43,171 nucleotides of DNA, taken from assembly GCA_029210625.1 (NCBI GenBank), contig JARGFU010000037.1:1-43171 (forward strand), in the 5' to 3' direction. This document shows positions 15,616 through 25,100 of this stretch, piece after piece. The notes below the pieces were generated by a model that did not search any database, had not been told where the DNA came from, and worked only from the letters and a program-made list of their open reading frames with translations. Both the position numbers and the translations under genes were made by a program. The stretch comes from Deltaproteobacteria bacterium (GTDB lineage Bacteria; Myxococcota; Myxococcia; SLRQ01). Numbering within the stretch: the first letter of the stretch is position 1; each line of letters starts with the position of its first letter.

Positions 15616-17028
15616 ATGCGCCGCCCTTCGGTATTCCTCCTCACCTCCTTCTGCCTGCTGGCCTCGGGCTGTGGTGACGGTGTCGTGAGCATCGCTCACG
15701 ACGCGGGCAGCGATGGCGGTGGCGCCGGGGACGCCGGAGTCGACGGCGGCGCGGATGGGGGCCTCCCCGACGGGGGCGGTGTGGACGGCGGCAGCGACGG
15801 TGGGAGCCCGGACGGCGGGGGAGGGGGACCCACCCGCTACGTCGACGCGAGCGAGCGGCTGCCCTCGACGGCCAGCTCGACCACCGACGCCCTCCTCTTC
15901 GACGCGGACGGCGACCGGGTGGCGGACCTGCTCTTCGTCTCCCAGACCGACGCGGCCGGGAACGAGGGCGGGGTGGAGCTGCTCCTGCGCCGGGGCGCCG
16001 ACCTCGTGCCCTCGCCGATGCCCACCACCGGGAGCTGGACCTTCGGCGCCGCCGGGGACCTCGACCGCGACGGGGATCTCGACGTGGTGCTCACCCGGCC
16101 GGCGCGGACCTCGGCCCAGGTGGCGCTCCTGCTGAACGACGGCGCGGGTGCCTTCACCTTCGACGACACCTCGCTGCCCCTGATCAACGGAGAGGTGAAC
16201 GGCCTCTCCTTCGCCCGCCCGGTCCTCCTCGATCTCACCGGCGACGGGGCCCCCGAGCTCTTCCTCCCCCTCTCCTTCAGCCTCGACTTCACCGACGACA
16301 TGCCGAGCGTGCTCCTCGTCAACGACGGCTTCGGCACCTTCGTCGTGGATCCCGCGGGCCGGCTGCCGGCGATCCCCGATCTCGAGGACTGGACGATCTG
16401 CGCCGCCGCCGGCGACGTGGACGGCGACGGGGACCTCGACCTCTTCCTCGGGGAGGCCGAGCGGCAGCAGCGGCTGCTGATCAACGCCGGCGGGACCTTC
16501 TCCGATCAGACCCTGGACGATGGCAGCGGCGCGCCGCGCCTCCCCCCGGACACCGTGCGCAGCTACCACTGCGAGTTCGCCGATCTCGACGGAGACGGAG
16601 ATCAGGATCTGGTGATCATCACCGACGCCAGCACCAGCAGCGGCACCGCGGTCGCCACCGAGAACGTGGCGCTCTGGAACGACGGCGCCGGCCACTTCGC
16701 CCTGGAGGTCCTGCCCTCCACGGCGGGGCCCCGGGACAGCCGGGGGCTCTTCGTCACCGACCTCGACGGAGACGGGCACCTCGACATCCTCGTCGGGAAC
16801 GCCTCGGACACCCTCGACCACGGGGGGCAGGCCCTGGAGATCCTCCACGGTCAGGGGGGTGGGAGCTTCCTCCCCTTCGCGGGGCTGCCCGCCTTCGGCG
16901 GCGGCGTCTACGCGGTCCCGGCCGCGGACCTCGACGGCGACGGCTGGGGCGATGTCTTCCTGGCGGTGGGGGAGCCGGACCCCGCCACCGGCAGCCTGCG
17001 CAACCGCCTGCTGGTGAGCGCGCCATGA
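15616..17028 (+). CDS. FG-GAP/VCBS-repeat surface lipoprotein
   Basis: A 470-residue lipoprotein (signal LLTSFCLLASGC). An Asp/Gly-rich low-complexity linker of about 45 residues (units such as DGGSDGG) is followed by a beta-propeller of FG-GAP/VCBS repeats. At least seven calcium-loop motifs are seen: DADGDRVADLL, DLDRDGDLDVV, DLTGDGAPELF, DVDGDGDLDLF, DLDGDGDQDLV, DLDGDGHLDIL and DLDGDGWGDVF. Such propellers bind calcium and mediate adhesion or protein contacts on the cell surface. It lies 5 bases after the PHP-like gene, and its stop overlaps the next start (ATGA), so three genes were probably one transcript before the next one was damaged. Confidence 0.88.
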   Translation: MRRPSVFLLTSFCLLASGCGDGVVSIAHDAGSDGGGAGDAGVDGGADGGLPDGGGVDGGSDGGSPDGGGGGPTRYVDASERLPSTASSTTDALLFDADGDRVADLLFVSQTDAAGNEGGVELLLRRGADLVPSPMPTTGSWTFGAAGDLDRDGDLDVVLTRPARTSAQVALLLNDGAGAFTFDDTSLPLINGEVNGLSFARPVLLDLTGDGAPELFLPLSFSLDFTDDMPSVLLVNDGFGTFVVDPAGRLPAIPDLEDWTICAAAGDVDGDGDLDLFLGEAERQQRLLINAGGTFSDQTLDDGSGAPRLPPDTVRSYHCEFADLDGDGDQDLVIITDASTSSGTAVATENVALWNDGAGHFALEVLPSTAGPRDSRGLFVTDLDGDGHLDILVGNASDTLDHGGQALEILHGQGGGSFLPFAGLPAFGGGVYAVPAADLDGDGWGDVFLAVGEPDPATGSLRNRLLVSAP

Positions 17029-17555
17029 GCGTCAGCCAGCGGGAGGCGCCGCCCCTCTACCTCGCCACGCAGACCGTCGACCGGGGCACCGGCTGGCTGC
17101 CCCGGCTGGAGGCGGCGCTGCAGGCGGCGGGCTACGGCTTCGAACCCCTCCCCCTCGATGCAGCCGGCGAGGCCGCCGCTCCGGCGCTCGGGGCGGGGGC
17201 GCTGGTGATCGTGCCCGTGCCCGACGACGCGCGCCTTTCCCTGGCGGTGGAGCGCTTCGGTGAGGGAGCGGCCCGTCATCCCCTCCTCCTGGTCGAGGGG
17301 CTGGGCACCCTCTCGGTCGATCTCTCTGCGACGGGCTACCCCCTCGCGAGCGCCGGGCTCGGCCCCGAGGGCCGCGTCCCAGGCCGAGGTGTCGGTCCCG
17401 CACGCCGCCAACCCCAGGGTCAGGCCGGCCGTGAGCAGCGCGGAGACGAGCGGGCGAGCGAGGCGGCGGTGGTCCATGTCTTCTCCCCTAGCGAATGCCG
17501 GGCCAGCTTCCCGGCGTGGCCTCAACTACCTGATCTGACGGGAAGCTCGAGATGA
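17025..17555 (+). pseudogene. 5' fragment of an unknown gene, 3' end apparently lost
   Basis: The gene starts well, with an ATGA overlap to the FG-GAP lipoprotein. About 110 residues have normal protein character (LYLATQTVDRGTGWLPRLEAALQAAGYGFEPLPL, ALVIVPVPDDARLSLAVERFGEG, HPLLLVEGLGTLSVDLS). From about base 17372 the third codon positions lose their G/C bias and the text turns into Arg/Gln/Gly filler. From there the opposite strand encodes the front of a lipoprotein. The frame happens to stay open to 17555. I read this as a 3'-truncated gene rather than an intact 176-residue protein. The family is not recognised. Confidence 0.55.
17360..17477 (-). pseudogene. 5' fragment of a lipoprotein gene, rest missing
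   Basis: On the minus strand an ATG at 17477 follows a good ribosome site (GGGGAGAAG) and opens a lipoprotein signal: MDHRRLARPLVSALLT, a Leu-rich core, then LAACGTDTSAW. After about 40 residues, near base 17360, the G/C-third-position pattern fades and the frame runs antisense through the 3' part of the plus-strand fragment and into the FG-GAP gene until 16908. A start, a ribosome site and a signal peptide with no body indicate that the 3' part of the gene was removed. The same event would explain the truncated convergent neighbour. Confidence 0.5.
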
Positions 17556-17673
17556 CGCGTCACGTCACGTTACGGTGCCGGAGGGGCCAGAAGTTGAACG
17601 GTGTCGCCCCCGCTTGGTGGAGCCTTCCCCCCATTGGTACTAGGGTCGGCTTCTCTCTTGCTCCGGGGGCTCG

Positions 17674-19083
17674 ATGAAGTACTGGGGAAACAGCGTCGTC
17701 GTCACCTTGATGATCCTCGCGCTGCTCTTGCTGGCGGCGATGGGGTTGCGGCTGATCTTTCCACCGCTGAAGAAGTGGGCGATCCCGGTCAGCATCCTCG
17801 CCGGCGTCCTCGGCTTCTTCCTCGGGCCAGACGTGGCGGGCCTGCTGCCCCTGGACCGGGAGGTCCTCGAGGTCATCGTCTACCACGGCCTCGCGATCAT
17901 GTTCATCGCCATCAGCCTGCAGTCGCCCGCCAGGACCAAGGGCCACGTGGCCGGGGGCGTGCGCAGCTTCACCTTCGGCATCCCCTTCATGCAGGCCCTG
18001 CAGACCTTCCTCGGGCTCCTGATCATCCTCTCGCTCGGCCTGGCCCTGGGAGAGGCGGTCCACCCCGGGATCGGGGTGATGCTGACCCTCGGCTTCGAGG
18101 AGGGACCGGGTCAGGCCCTCGCCCTCGGCGCCGCCTGGGAGGAGAACGGCATGAAGGACGGGGCGCAGATCGGCCTGATCATCGCCGCCCTGGGCTACGC
18201 CTGGTCGGTCTTCCTGGGCGTGCCGCTCGCCATCTACGGCCGCCACAAGGGCTGGGTGTCGAAGCCCCCCGAGGTGGCGGTGGAGCTCGAGGCCGCGGGG
18301 GAGGGCGAGGCCCTCGAGGCGCCCGGCGCCCTCGACAGCCTGACCCTCCAGGGTGTGGTGGTCCTGGGCGTCTACGGGATCACCTGGCTCGTCTGCATGG
18401 GGCTCTCGACGGCCCTGGCCGGCATGCCCGACATCGCGTCGGCGGTCTGGGGCTTCCACTTCATGATCGGCGCGGGCGTGGCCCTGGGGGTCCGCCCCTT
18501 GCTCGACCGCTTGCCCGGCGGGACCCCCGTCAACGATAAGCTCGTCACCCGGCTCTCCGGGGTCGCGGTCGACGTGATGACCTGCGCCTCCCTGGCCGCG
18601 GTGCAGCTCGCCGTCTTCCAGGCCAACTGGGTCACGGTCGTGCTGGTCACCACCCTCGGTGGGGTGGCGACCCTCATCGCCGTGCTCTACTTCGCCAGCC
18701 GGGCCTTCCCCGACGCGCCCTTCGAGCACGCCCTGGTCTGGTTCGGCATGAGCACCGGGACCCTCGCCATGGGCCTCGCGCTGCTGCGGATCGTCGACCC
18801 CGATCTCAAGAGCCCGGCGCCGGTGACCACGGTCCTCGGCTCGGCCGGCGCCATCGTCTTCGCCGCCCCGATCCTGGTGGCGGGGATCCCGATGACGGTG
18901 GCGGCCTTTCCCGAGCGCTACCCCCTCTACGGCTGGCTCGCGATGGGCGTCTTCCTGATCTACGGCCTGATCCTGGTGGGCGTCTGGCGCAAGTTCGCGC
19001 CGCTGCGCTTCCACGGGAAGATCACCCAGCTCTGGTGGCGGCCGGCCGAGACCTCGGCAGAAGCGAGCGAAGGCAGCGCCTAG
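17674..19083 (+). CDS. GltS-like sodium:glutamate symporter family protein
   Basis: A 469-residue polytopic membrane protein with about 11-12 hydrophobic segments. The first half contains MLTLGFEEGPGQALALGAAWEENG, which matches the re-entrant substrate loop of the GltS family (usually GHGT-type). A matching second half has VWFGMSTGTLAMGLALLRIVDP. A charged, Glu/Ala-rich cytoplasmic loop (VELEAAGEGEALEAP) divides the halves. Known GltS proteins import glutamate with sodium; this member has a variant loop, so another organic anion is possible. It stands alone and converges on the Na/Pi cotransporter gene with 22 bases between the stops. Confidence 0.8.
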   Translation: MKYWGNSVVVTLMILALLLLAAMGLRLIFPPLKKWAIPVSILAGVLGFFLGPDVAGLLPLDREVLEVIVYHGLAIMFIAISLQSPARTKGHVAGGVRSFTFGIPFMQALQTFLGLLIILSLGLALGEAVHPGIGVMLTLGFEEGPGQALALGAAWEENGMKDGAQIGLIIAALGYAWSVFLGVPLAIYGRHKGWVSKPPEVAVELEAAGEGEALEAPGALDSLTLQGVVVLGVYGITWLVCMGLSTALAGMPDIASAVWGFHFMIGAGVALGVRPLLDRLPGGTPVNDKLVTRLSGVAVDVMTCASLAAVQLAVFQANWVTVVLVTTLGGVATLIAVLYFASRAFPDAPFEHALVWFGMSTGTLAMGLALLRIVDPDLKSPAPVTTVLGSAGAIVFAAPILVAGIPMTVAAFPERYPLYGWLAMGVFLIYGLILVGVWRKFAPLRFHGKITQLWWRPAETSAEASEGSA

Positions 19084-19105
19084 CCGCCGCAGCGCTCCCC
19101 ACCGG

Positions 19106-20770
19106 CTACCAGGTCGTGTGGGCGGCCAGCTTGGTGACGTTGAAGGCGTAGTCGCCCAGCTTCTCCATGTTGGTCATCATGTCGATGAAGATCAGGCCGG
19201 CTCGCACCTCGACCTCGCCCTCCTGCATCCGGGTGGCGTGGGCCTTGCGGGCGCGATCTCGTAGGTCGTTGACCTTCTTCTCGATGATCCGGGCCTCGCC
19301 CACCAGCGACTCCTGCTCCGGCGTCAGCGCCTGGTGGGCCAGCTCGATCGCCTCGACGACCAGGTCGATCATCTCGTCGAGGTCCTTCCGGGCCTCCTCG
19401 ACGACCGCGTACTTCTTGTCGTAGCGGCGCGCGGCGAGCAGCACGAGGTTGTTGCAGTGGTCGCCCATCCGCTCGAGATCGTTGGCCATGTCCAGGGCCC
19501 GGGTGATCTCCTCGGAGGCGCTCTGGGAGATGGGCGCCCGGCCGATCTCGGCGCAGAAGGCGACGATCTCCTCCTCCATCCGGTCGGTCCGGTCCTCCTT
19601 GCGCTTGATCTCGTCGACCAGTGGGCCGAGCTTCTGATCCGGGTGGCAGAGCACCTCGTTGACCTGGTCGAACATCCCCCGGATCACCGCCACCATCTTC
19701 TGCAGGCCCAGGCGCACCTCGTAGAGGGCCAGCTCGGGGGTCGAGAGGAGGCCGGTCTGCAGGAGCGTGAAGTGCTCCTGCTCGTCCTTCTCGTCCTCGG
19801 AGAAGGGCACCAGCCACATCACCGCCTTCTGGATGACGGGCACGAACCAGATCAGGACGGCGGTGTTGGTGAGGTTGAAGAAGGTGTGGAAGGCGGCCAG
19901 GTGGGTGGGGGTGGCCAGCGGATCGGTGAGGGGATCGCCGGGGATCATCCCGTCCACCAGCGCCAGCACCCCGCCCATCACGGGGAGCATCCAGATCACG
20001 CCGAAGACGTTGAAGAGGGTGTGGGATCTCGCGACCCGCTTGGCGTTCCGGTTGGCCCCGATCGAGGCCAGGTAGGCGGTGATGGTCGTGCCGAGGTTCT
20101 CCCCGAGGACCATGGCGGCGGCGACGTCGTAGCCGATCCACCCCTTGGCGGCCATGGCCAGGGTGATGGTCATGGTGGCCGAGGAGGACTGCACGATGAT
20201 GGTGAGCACCGTGCCGACCAGGATGAAGAGGAGGATCGACCAGAAGCCGAGGTTCGCCCACTCCTGGAGCCAGGCCAGCTGCTCGGGGTTGTGCTTGAGG
20301 TCGGGCACGCCGTCCTTGAGGAACTTCAGCCCCAGGAAGAGCAGGCCGAAGCCCACCAGCACCTCGCTCCACTGCTTGGCGTGGCGCGAGTTGATGAAGG
20401 AGAGGGGGAAGCCGATGCCGATGATCGGCAGGGCGAACTTGGTGATCGAGATCTTGAAGCCCAGGAGCGAGACCATCCAGCCGGTGATCGTCGTGCCGAT
20501 GTTGGCCCCCATCACCGGGCCGATGGCCTGGACCAGATCCAGGAGCCCGGCGTTGGCGAAGGAGACGATCATCACCGTGGTGGCGCTCGAGGACTGCACG
20601 GCGCAGGTGATGAGGAAGCCGGCGAAGACGCCGGTGAAGCGGTTGCGGGTCAGGCCGTTGAGGATCGCCCGCAGCCGATCGCCGGCGACCTTCTGCAGGC
20701 CGTTGCTCATGATGCGCAGGCCGTAGAGGAAGACGCCCACGCCGCCGAGGATCATCAGGATACTGGCCAT
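19106..20770 (-). CDS. Na/Pi cotransporter family protein with C-terminal PhoU domain
   Basis: A 554-residue membrane protein. Two inverted half-repeats carry the family's QSSS signatures: AVQSSSATTVMIVSFANAGLLD and IVQSSSATMTITLAMAAKGWIG, each followed by a GxxxGANIGTTIT or LGENLGTTITAYLA segment. These form the sodium-phosphate pathway of the NptA/SLC34-like group. From roughly residue 340 the protein is soluble and helical (ALYEVRLGLQKMVAVIRGMFDQVNEVL, ANDLERMGDHCNNLVLLAARRY), the PhoU-like domain that is normal in bacterial members. It imports phosphate or exports it to keep balance; direction is not deducible. No pst or pho regulator genes are near. Confidence 0.9.
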   Translation of the reverse strand: MASILMILGGVGVFLYGLRIMSNGLQKVAGDRLRAILNGLTRNRFTGVFAGFLITCAVQSSSATTVMIVSFANAGLLDLVQAIGPVMGANIGTTITGWMVSLLGFKISITKFALPIIGIGFPLSFINSRHAKQWSEVLVGFGLLFLGLKFLKDGVPDLKHNPEQLAWLQEWANLGFWSILLFILVGTVLTIIVQSSSATMTITLAMAAKGWIGYDVAAAMVLGENLGTTITAYLASIGANRNAKRVARSHTLFNVFGVIWMLPVMGGVLALVDGMIPGDPLTDPLATPTHLAAFHTFFNLTNTAVLIWFVPVIQKAVMWLVPFSEDEKDEQEHFTLLQTGLLSTPELALYEVRLGLQKMVAVIRGMFDQVNEVLCHPDQKLGPLVDEIKRKEDRTDRMEEEIVAFCAEIGRAPISQSASEEITRALDMANDLERMGDHCNNLVLLAARRYDKKYAVVEEARKDLDEMIDLVVEAIELAHQALTPEQESLVGEARIIEKKVNDLRDRARKAHATRMQEGEVEVRAGLIFIDMMTNMEKLGDYAFNVTKLAAHTTW

Positions 20771-20849
20771 GGTCAGGCTACCTAGGGGGAAGGGAGGGGG
20801 ATCTCAAGGACCGGCGCGCGAATCGGGCAAGCCCCCGGTTTTGCAGGGG

Positions 20850-21392
20850 CTAGCGGGCCGCGAGGAGGCGGTCGATGAGTCGGGAGGGATCGGTCTCGAC
20901 GATGAAGCGATCCATGTCGAGGTCGCCCACGTAGCCGTGCCGGTGAGCGAGCTTCATCTGCTGATCGAGGGGATCGAAGTAGCCCCCCACGTCGAGGAGG
21001 CCCACCGGGTGGGGCTGGAGATTCAGCTGCCGGGCGGTGAGCATCTCGAAGACCTCGTCGAGGGTGCCCACCCCGCCGGGCAGCGCCACGAAGGCCACCG
21101 AGAGCTCCGTCATCAGCGCCTTGCGCTCGGCCATGCTCTCGACGACGTGCATCGGGGAGACCCGCGGGTGCTGCAGCTCCTTCGCCACCATGAAGCCCGG
21201 GATCACCCCGTGGAGCTCTCCTCCGCGCTCGAGCATGGCGTCGGCGAAGATGCCCATCATGCCGACGTCACCGCCCCCGTAGACCGCGCCCAGCCCCTTC
21301 TCGCAGAGCACGGCGGCGAGCTGCCGCGCGGCCTCGGCGTGGGAGGGATCGTCGGAGACCCGGGAGCCGGCGAAGATGCAGATGCGGTTCAA
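20850..21392 (-). CDS. LOG-family nucleotide phosphoribohydrolase
   Basis: A 180-residue Rossmann-like protein of the LOG (lonely guy) / TIGR00730 group, which splits nucleoside 5'-monophosphates into base and ribose 5-phosphate. The diagnostic catalytic stretch is complete: PGGVGTLDE at residues 105-113, with the partner Arg-Lys in SMAERKALM (residues 87-94). The N-terminus IFAGSRVSDDP and YGGGDVGMMG also match. The start codon is TTG at 21392 behind GGGAG at 8 bases; no in-frame ATG fits. The usual substrate in bacteria is AMP or CMP or a cytokinin-like N6-substituted nucleotide. It lies between the Na/Pi and AsmA-like genes on the same strand. Confidence 0.88.
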   Translation of the reverse strand: MNRICIFAGSRVSDDPSHAEAARQLAAVLCEKGLGAVYGGGDVGMMGIFADAMLERGGELHGVIPGFMVAKELQHPRVSPMHVVESMAERKALMTELSVAFVALPGGVGTLDEVFEMLTARQLNLQPHPVGLLDVGGYFDPLDQQMKLAHRHGYVGDLDMDRFIVETDPSRLIDRLLAAR

Positions 21393-21465
21393 GGTTGTCT
21401 CCCAGAGGTGAGGTGAGGCCGCAGTATGACCCGGTGCACCTCCGGCGCGAACCGGGGAAGAAGTC

Positions 21466-22185
21466 TCAGCGTCCCAGCAGGCCCTGGAGCGCCTTGCCGG
21501 CCTCCCGCCGCAGGGAGTCCGCCGCGCGGCCGAGGGCCTTCTTCTGCACCTCGGCCGAGGCGCGCCGCGTGAGGGTGCCCAGGATCTGGCGGGCGATGCC
21601 CTCCGGGGTGGCGCCTCGCTTCCCGCCCAGATCGGTCATCACGATCCGGGGCAGCTTCAGCTCCTCCTGTCGCTTCAGGGGGAGGAGGTTGGCCTCGATC
21701 CGCCCGCCCTCGAAGAGGAGCTTGCGGATGATCAGGCGGGGTCCCGGGCCGCCGCCCTCGCCGGAGGCCTTGGCGCCGCCGCCGCCACCGCCGCCGAGGC
21801 CCTGCTCGATCTCCTCGAGGTTCGAGCGGCCGTCCTCGCGCAGCTCGAAGAAGACCTCGGGGTCGCGCACGACGATGCGGTCGATGACGATCACGTCCTC
21901 GGTGAGGGAGTCGGTCGCCACCTCCACGGTGAGCTCGTCGAGGGAGAAGGCCAGGGGGGCCTCGAAGCCCTCGGGGTTGGCGACGGTCAACCCGCGGATG
22001 GTGCTCGCGCCCTCCTTCAGGTCGATCCGCACGCCCCCGACCTTCACCCGGGTTCGGGCGGCGGCGGAGCCGTGGGTCTCGATCGCCGACTCGACGAGGG
22101 CGTCGAGGTTCGTGACCAGGTAGTAGACCCCGGCCCCGGCCAGGGCGGCGAGGAGGAGCAGGCCAGCCGCGAGGATCTTCTTCAT
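21466..22185 (-). CDS. AsmA-like periplasmic/membrane-anchored protein
   Basis: A 239-residue protein with an N-terminal membrane anchor (ILAAGLLLLAALAGAGVYYLVTNLD). The body resembles the start of AsmA/DUF748-type proteins: VKVGGVRIDLKEGASTIRGLTVANPEGFEAPLAFSLDELTVEVATDSL, then VIVIDRIVVRDPEVFFEL and RLIIRKLLFEGGRIEANLL. A poly-Gly loop (seven Gly in a row) interrupts it. AsmA-like proteins belong to the repeating-beta-groove family that moves phospholipids between membranes; this one is much shorter than the long members, so it may be a partner or a regulator. It follows the activase gene by 9 bases and is probably co-transcribed. Confidence 0.7.
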   Translation of the reverse strand: MKKILAAGLLLLAALAGAGVYYLVTNLDALVESAIETHGSAAARTRVKVGGVRIDLKEGASTIRGLTVANPEGFEAPLAFSLDELTVEVATDSLTEDVIVIDRIVVRDPEVFFELREDGRSNLEEIEQGLGGGGGGGAKASGEGGGPGPRLIIRKLLFEGGRIEANLLPLKRQEELKLPRIVMTDLGGKRGATPEGIARQILGTLTRRASAEVQKKALGRAADSLRREAGKALQGLLGR

Positions 22186-22194
22186 CAGGCCATT

Positions 22195-25100
22195 CTATGC
22201 GCCCAGGATGGGCAGCATCTTCTTGAAGGCCTTCGGGATCATCGGCCCGGTCTTGCGAGGCTTCGGCGTGGGCCGGGACTTGGCTGCGAAGCGCGCCCGC
22301 ACCTCGAAGGCGAAGTTGTCGAGGACCTCGGGGTCGATGGGATCACCGTTCACCGGCAGCGTGAGCGAGAGCAGGCCGTCGCGCTCGGCGACGTGGTAGA
22401 GCTGCGCCTCGGCGAGCTTGGCCGGCATGCACTCGTGGGGGCCGATGTTCACCGCGCCGTCGATCAGGCCCTCGTGCCACTCGTGGAGGGGGCCGCCCAC
22501 GGTGAGGATGGCCTCGCCGAGGAGCTTGGGCCGGATGTACTCCTTGCCGGCCTCGATGGTCTCGGCCACGCTGATCCGCGGCGGCCAGCCCAGCTGCTGC
22601 CCCATCATCGTGTAGGTGCGGGCGGCCACCCGCCGCTGCACGAAGGTGGAGAGGTGCTGATCGAAGCCGATGTGCCGGTCGAAGGCCTGGTTGATGTGGT
22701 CGGTGTACTCCAGCCACTCGCTGAAGGGCGCGAAGCGGACCTTGAGGCCGCGGGCCTCCAGCTCGTCGATGAGGAAGCCCGAGGCGAAGGGATCGCAGCG
22801 CACGTAGATCTCCCCGACCATCAGCACCGTGGGCACCTCGCCGCCGCCCTTCACCGCCGCGAAGGCCGCCGAGGCCTCCTTGAGCAGGGCCGAGACGCCG
22901 AAGAGGCTGCCGTTGGCCACCTGGAGCAGGGCCGGGCCGATGCGCAGATCGGACTTGCGGCCGACGTCCTCCAGCAGCTCCCAGAGGCGTCGGGAGAAGC
23001 GGTCGTAGACCTCCTGCGCGGCGCCCTCGCGGATCTCGACCGGTCGCACGTCGTAGAGGGCCGCCAGGAGCAGGTCGCTGGCCGCGAAGCCGGTGAAGAC
23101 CAGGGCGGCGAAGCCGGCCGGGACGCCCTCGAAGTAGTTGTCGTCCCCCGGCGACCAGATCCGCATCCGGTCGTCCAGCTTCAGGCGCTCCAGCACGATC
23201 TCGTGGAGGATGTTGTAGACGCCGAAGCGGCAGGGGCCGTTCGCGGTGGGCATGAAGAAGGCGAACTTCTCCTCGCCGGTCTCGTCGGCCTCGAGGCGCT
23301 CGAGGAGCGAGCCGAGGGTGATGGTCATCGGCACGCACTCCTTGCCGGAGGTGTGCCGGCGGCCGATCCGCACGGTGTCGCGGGTGGGCATCGGCAGGGC
23401 CTCGGTGGGCACCCCCACGCCCCGCAGGGTGGCGGCCAGGGCCTCGGCGCCGGCGCCCATCCGGGGCACCAGGAGGGTCTCGCCCCGCTGCTGCAGCTCC
23501 GGGAGGCCGGTGCGCGCCCGGTTCAGGGTGCGGGGCGCGCGCTCGGCCGCCAGCCCCTTGGCCCGGGCCTCGCGGTCCTCGCGCACGCAGTGGAGGAAGG
23601 CCTCGACCCGGGTCTTGGTGCCGGCGTCGCCGGAGTGCCCGTCGGTCTCGATGACCGCGAAGGGCTTGCCCTCCATCAGGTAGGCGTAGAAGTGGAGGTT
23701 GAAGCTGTCGGGCCCACAGGAGTAGTTGCTGGCCCAGAGGCTGTAGACCCCCGGGGCGCGCTGGATCTGCCAGGCCGCCCGCAGGTTGCGCTGGCCGTAG
23801 GCCCAGTACATCCGGTCGAAGACCGGGACGTCCCTCTCCACCGGGTAGCAGTCCACCGGGATGGCGATGGCACCCTGCTCCCTCAGGATCGCGGGCACGT
23901 TCGAGTTCAGCACCTTGTTGTAGATGGTGTAGGGGCGGCCGAGGACGACCACGGGGATCAGGCCCTGCTCCTCACAGAAGTCCAGGGCGCGCTGGCCCAG
24001 GCCCTCGAGCGCGGCGTCGAAGCCGGCCTGGGTGGAGACCGCCTCCTCGAAGGCGGCGCGCACCCGCTCGCCCTGCACGCCCAGCTCCCGGGCGAGGTTC
24101 TGCGCGGACTGCCAGAGCTCCACCGAGTGGAGGTTCCCCTCGCCCACCTCGATGATCGGGGAGACGAGGCGGCCCGAGTAGTGCGCGTCCAGATCCTGCG
24201 CGAGCAGATCGGCGCTGCCCTGGATGATCGGGCAGACGGTGGCGTGCTCCTCCTTCGCGACGCGCGGGAGGTTGCGGATCATCGGCAGGAGGAGGGTCTC
24301 GGGCTCGCCCTCGGCCATCTGGCTGGTCAGCCCGTGGTAGAGCTGCATCGGCGCGCAGTAGGGGACGTTGGCGCCCTCGATGCCGCGCTTGAGCACCGCC
24401 TGGTCGGCGCCGGTGTGGATCTCCAGGTCGTGGCCGAGGCCGTGGACGAAGGTGGCCACGAAGGGGAAGAGCCCCTTGAGGCTGAACTCGTCGGTGATGG
24501 CGACCACGGGACGGCCGCGCTTCTGGCCGAGGCGATCGCGCAGCTCACCGAGCAGCGCCTCGCGCTCCCGGAAGGGGTCCGGGGAGAGGTCGGGGAGCTT
24601 CACCTTGCCGGTGCCCTTGTCCCAGAGCGAGCAGGCGCCGCCCCAGGTGAAGGTCTGGGCCTGGCTCTCCACCTCGGTCTTGATCCGGTCGATCTTGCAG
24701 AGGTTGCCCGAGCCGCCGCAGCCCTGGGTGGACTTGCAGGGGAAGGTGTCCTTCTTGATCACCTCCGCCCCGAGGAAGCGCGAGGGCTCCACCGGCTCGG
24801 CGCCGTTCGACAGCACCGACTCGGGCAGGGCCTTGCGGGTGAGCAGGGCGATCCCCAGGGCACCCACGGTGCCCGGGTTGGGCGGGATGACCACCTCGGA
24901 GCCGGTCTGCCGCACGACGGCCGAGGCCAGGGCGTCGGCCGAGAAGGGCATGCCCTGGCAGAAGATCACCTGGCCCACCGAGCGGCTGCCCTTCACCCGG
25001 TTGAGGTAGTTCTGGATGATCGAGTCGTAGATGCCCGCGGTGATCGAGCGCTGCTCCACCCCCGAGGCCACCGCCTCGTCGATGATCTCGGCCATGAAGA

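Noticed and set aside
17553-17562. Palindrome TGACGCGTCA upstream of the GltS-like gene
   Set aside because: It has no N2 centre and no second copy, so it does not match the TGACRY-NN-RYGTCA array near 26.7 kb; ten bases alone are weak evidence.
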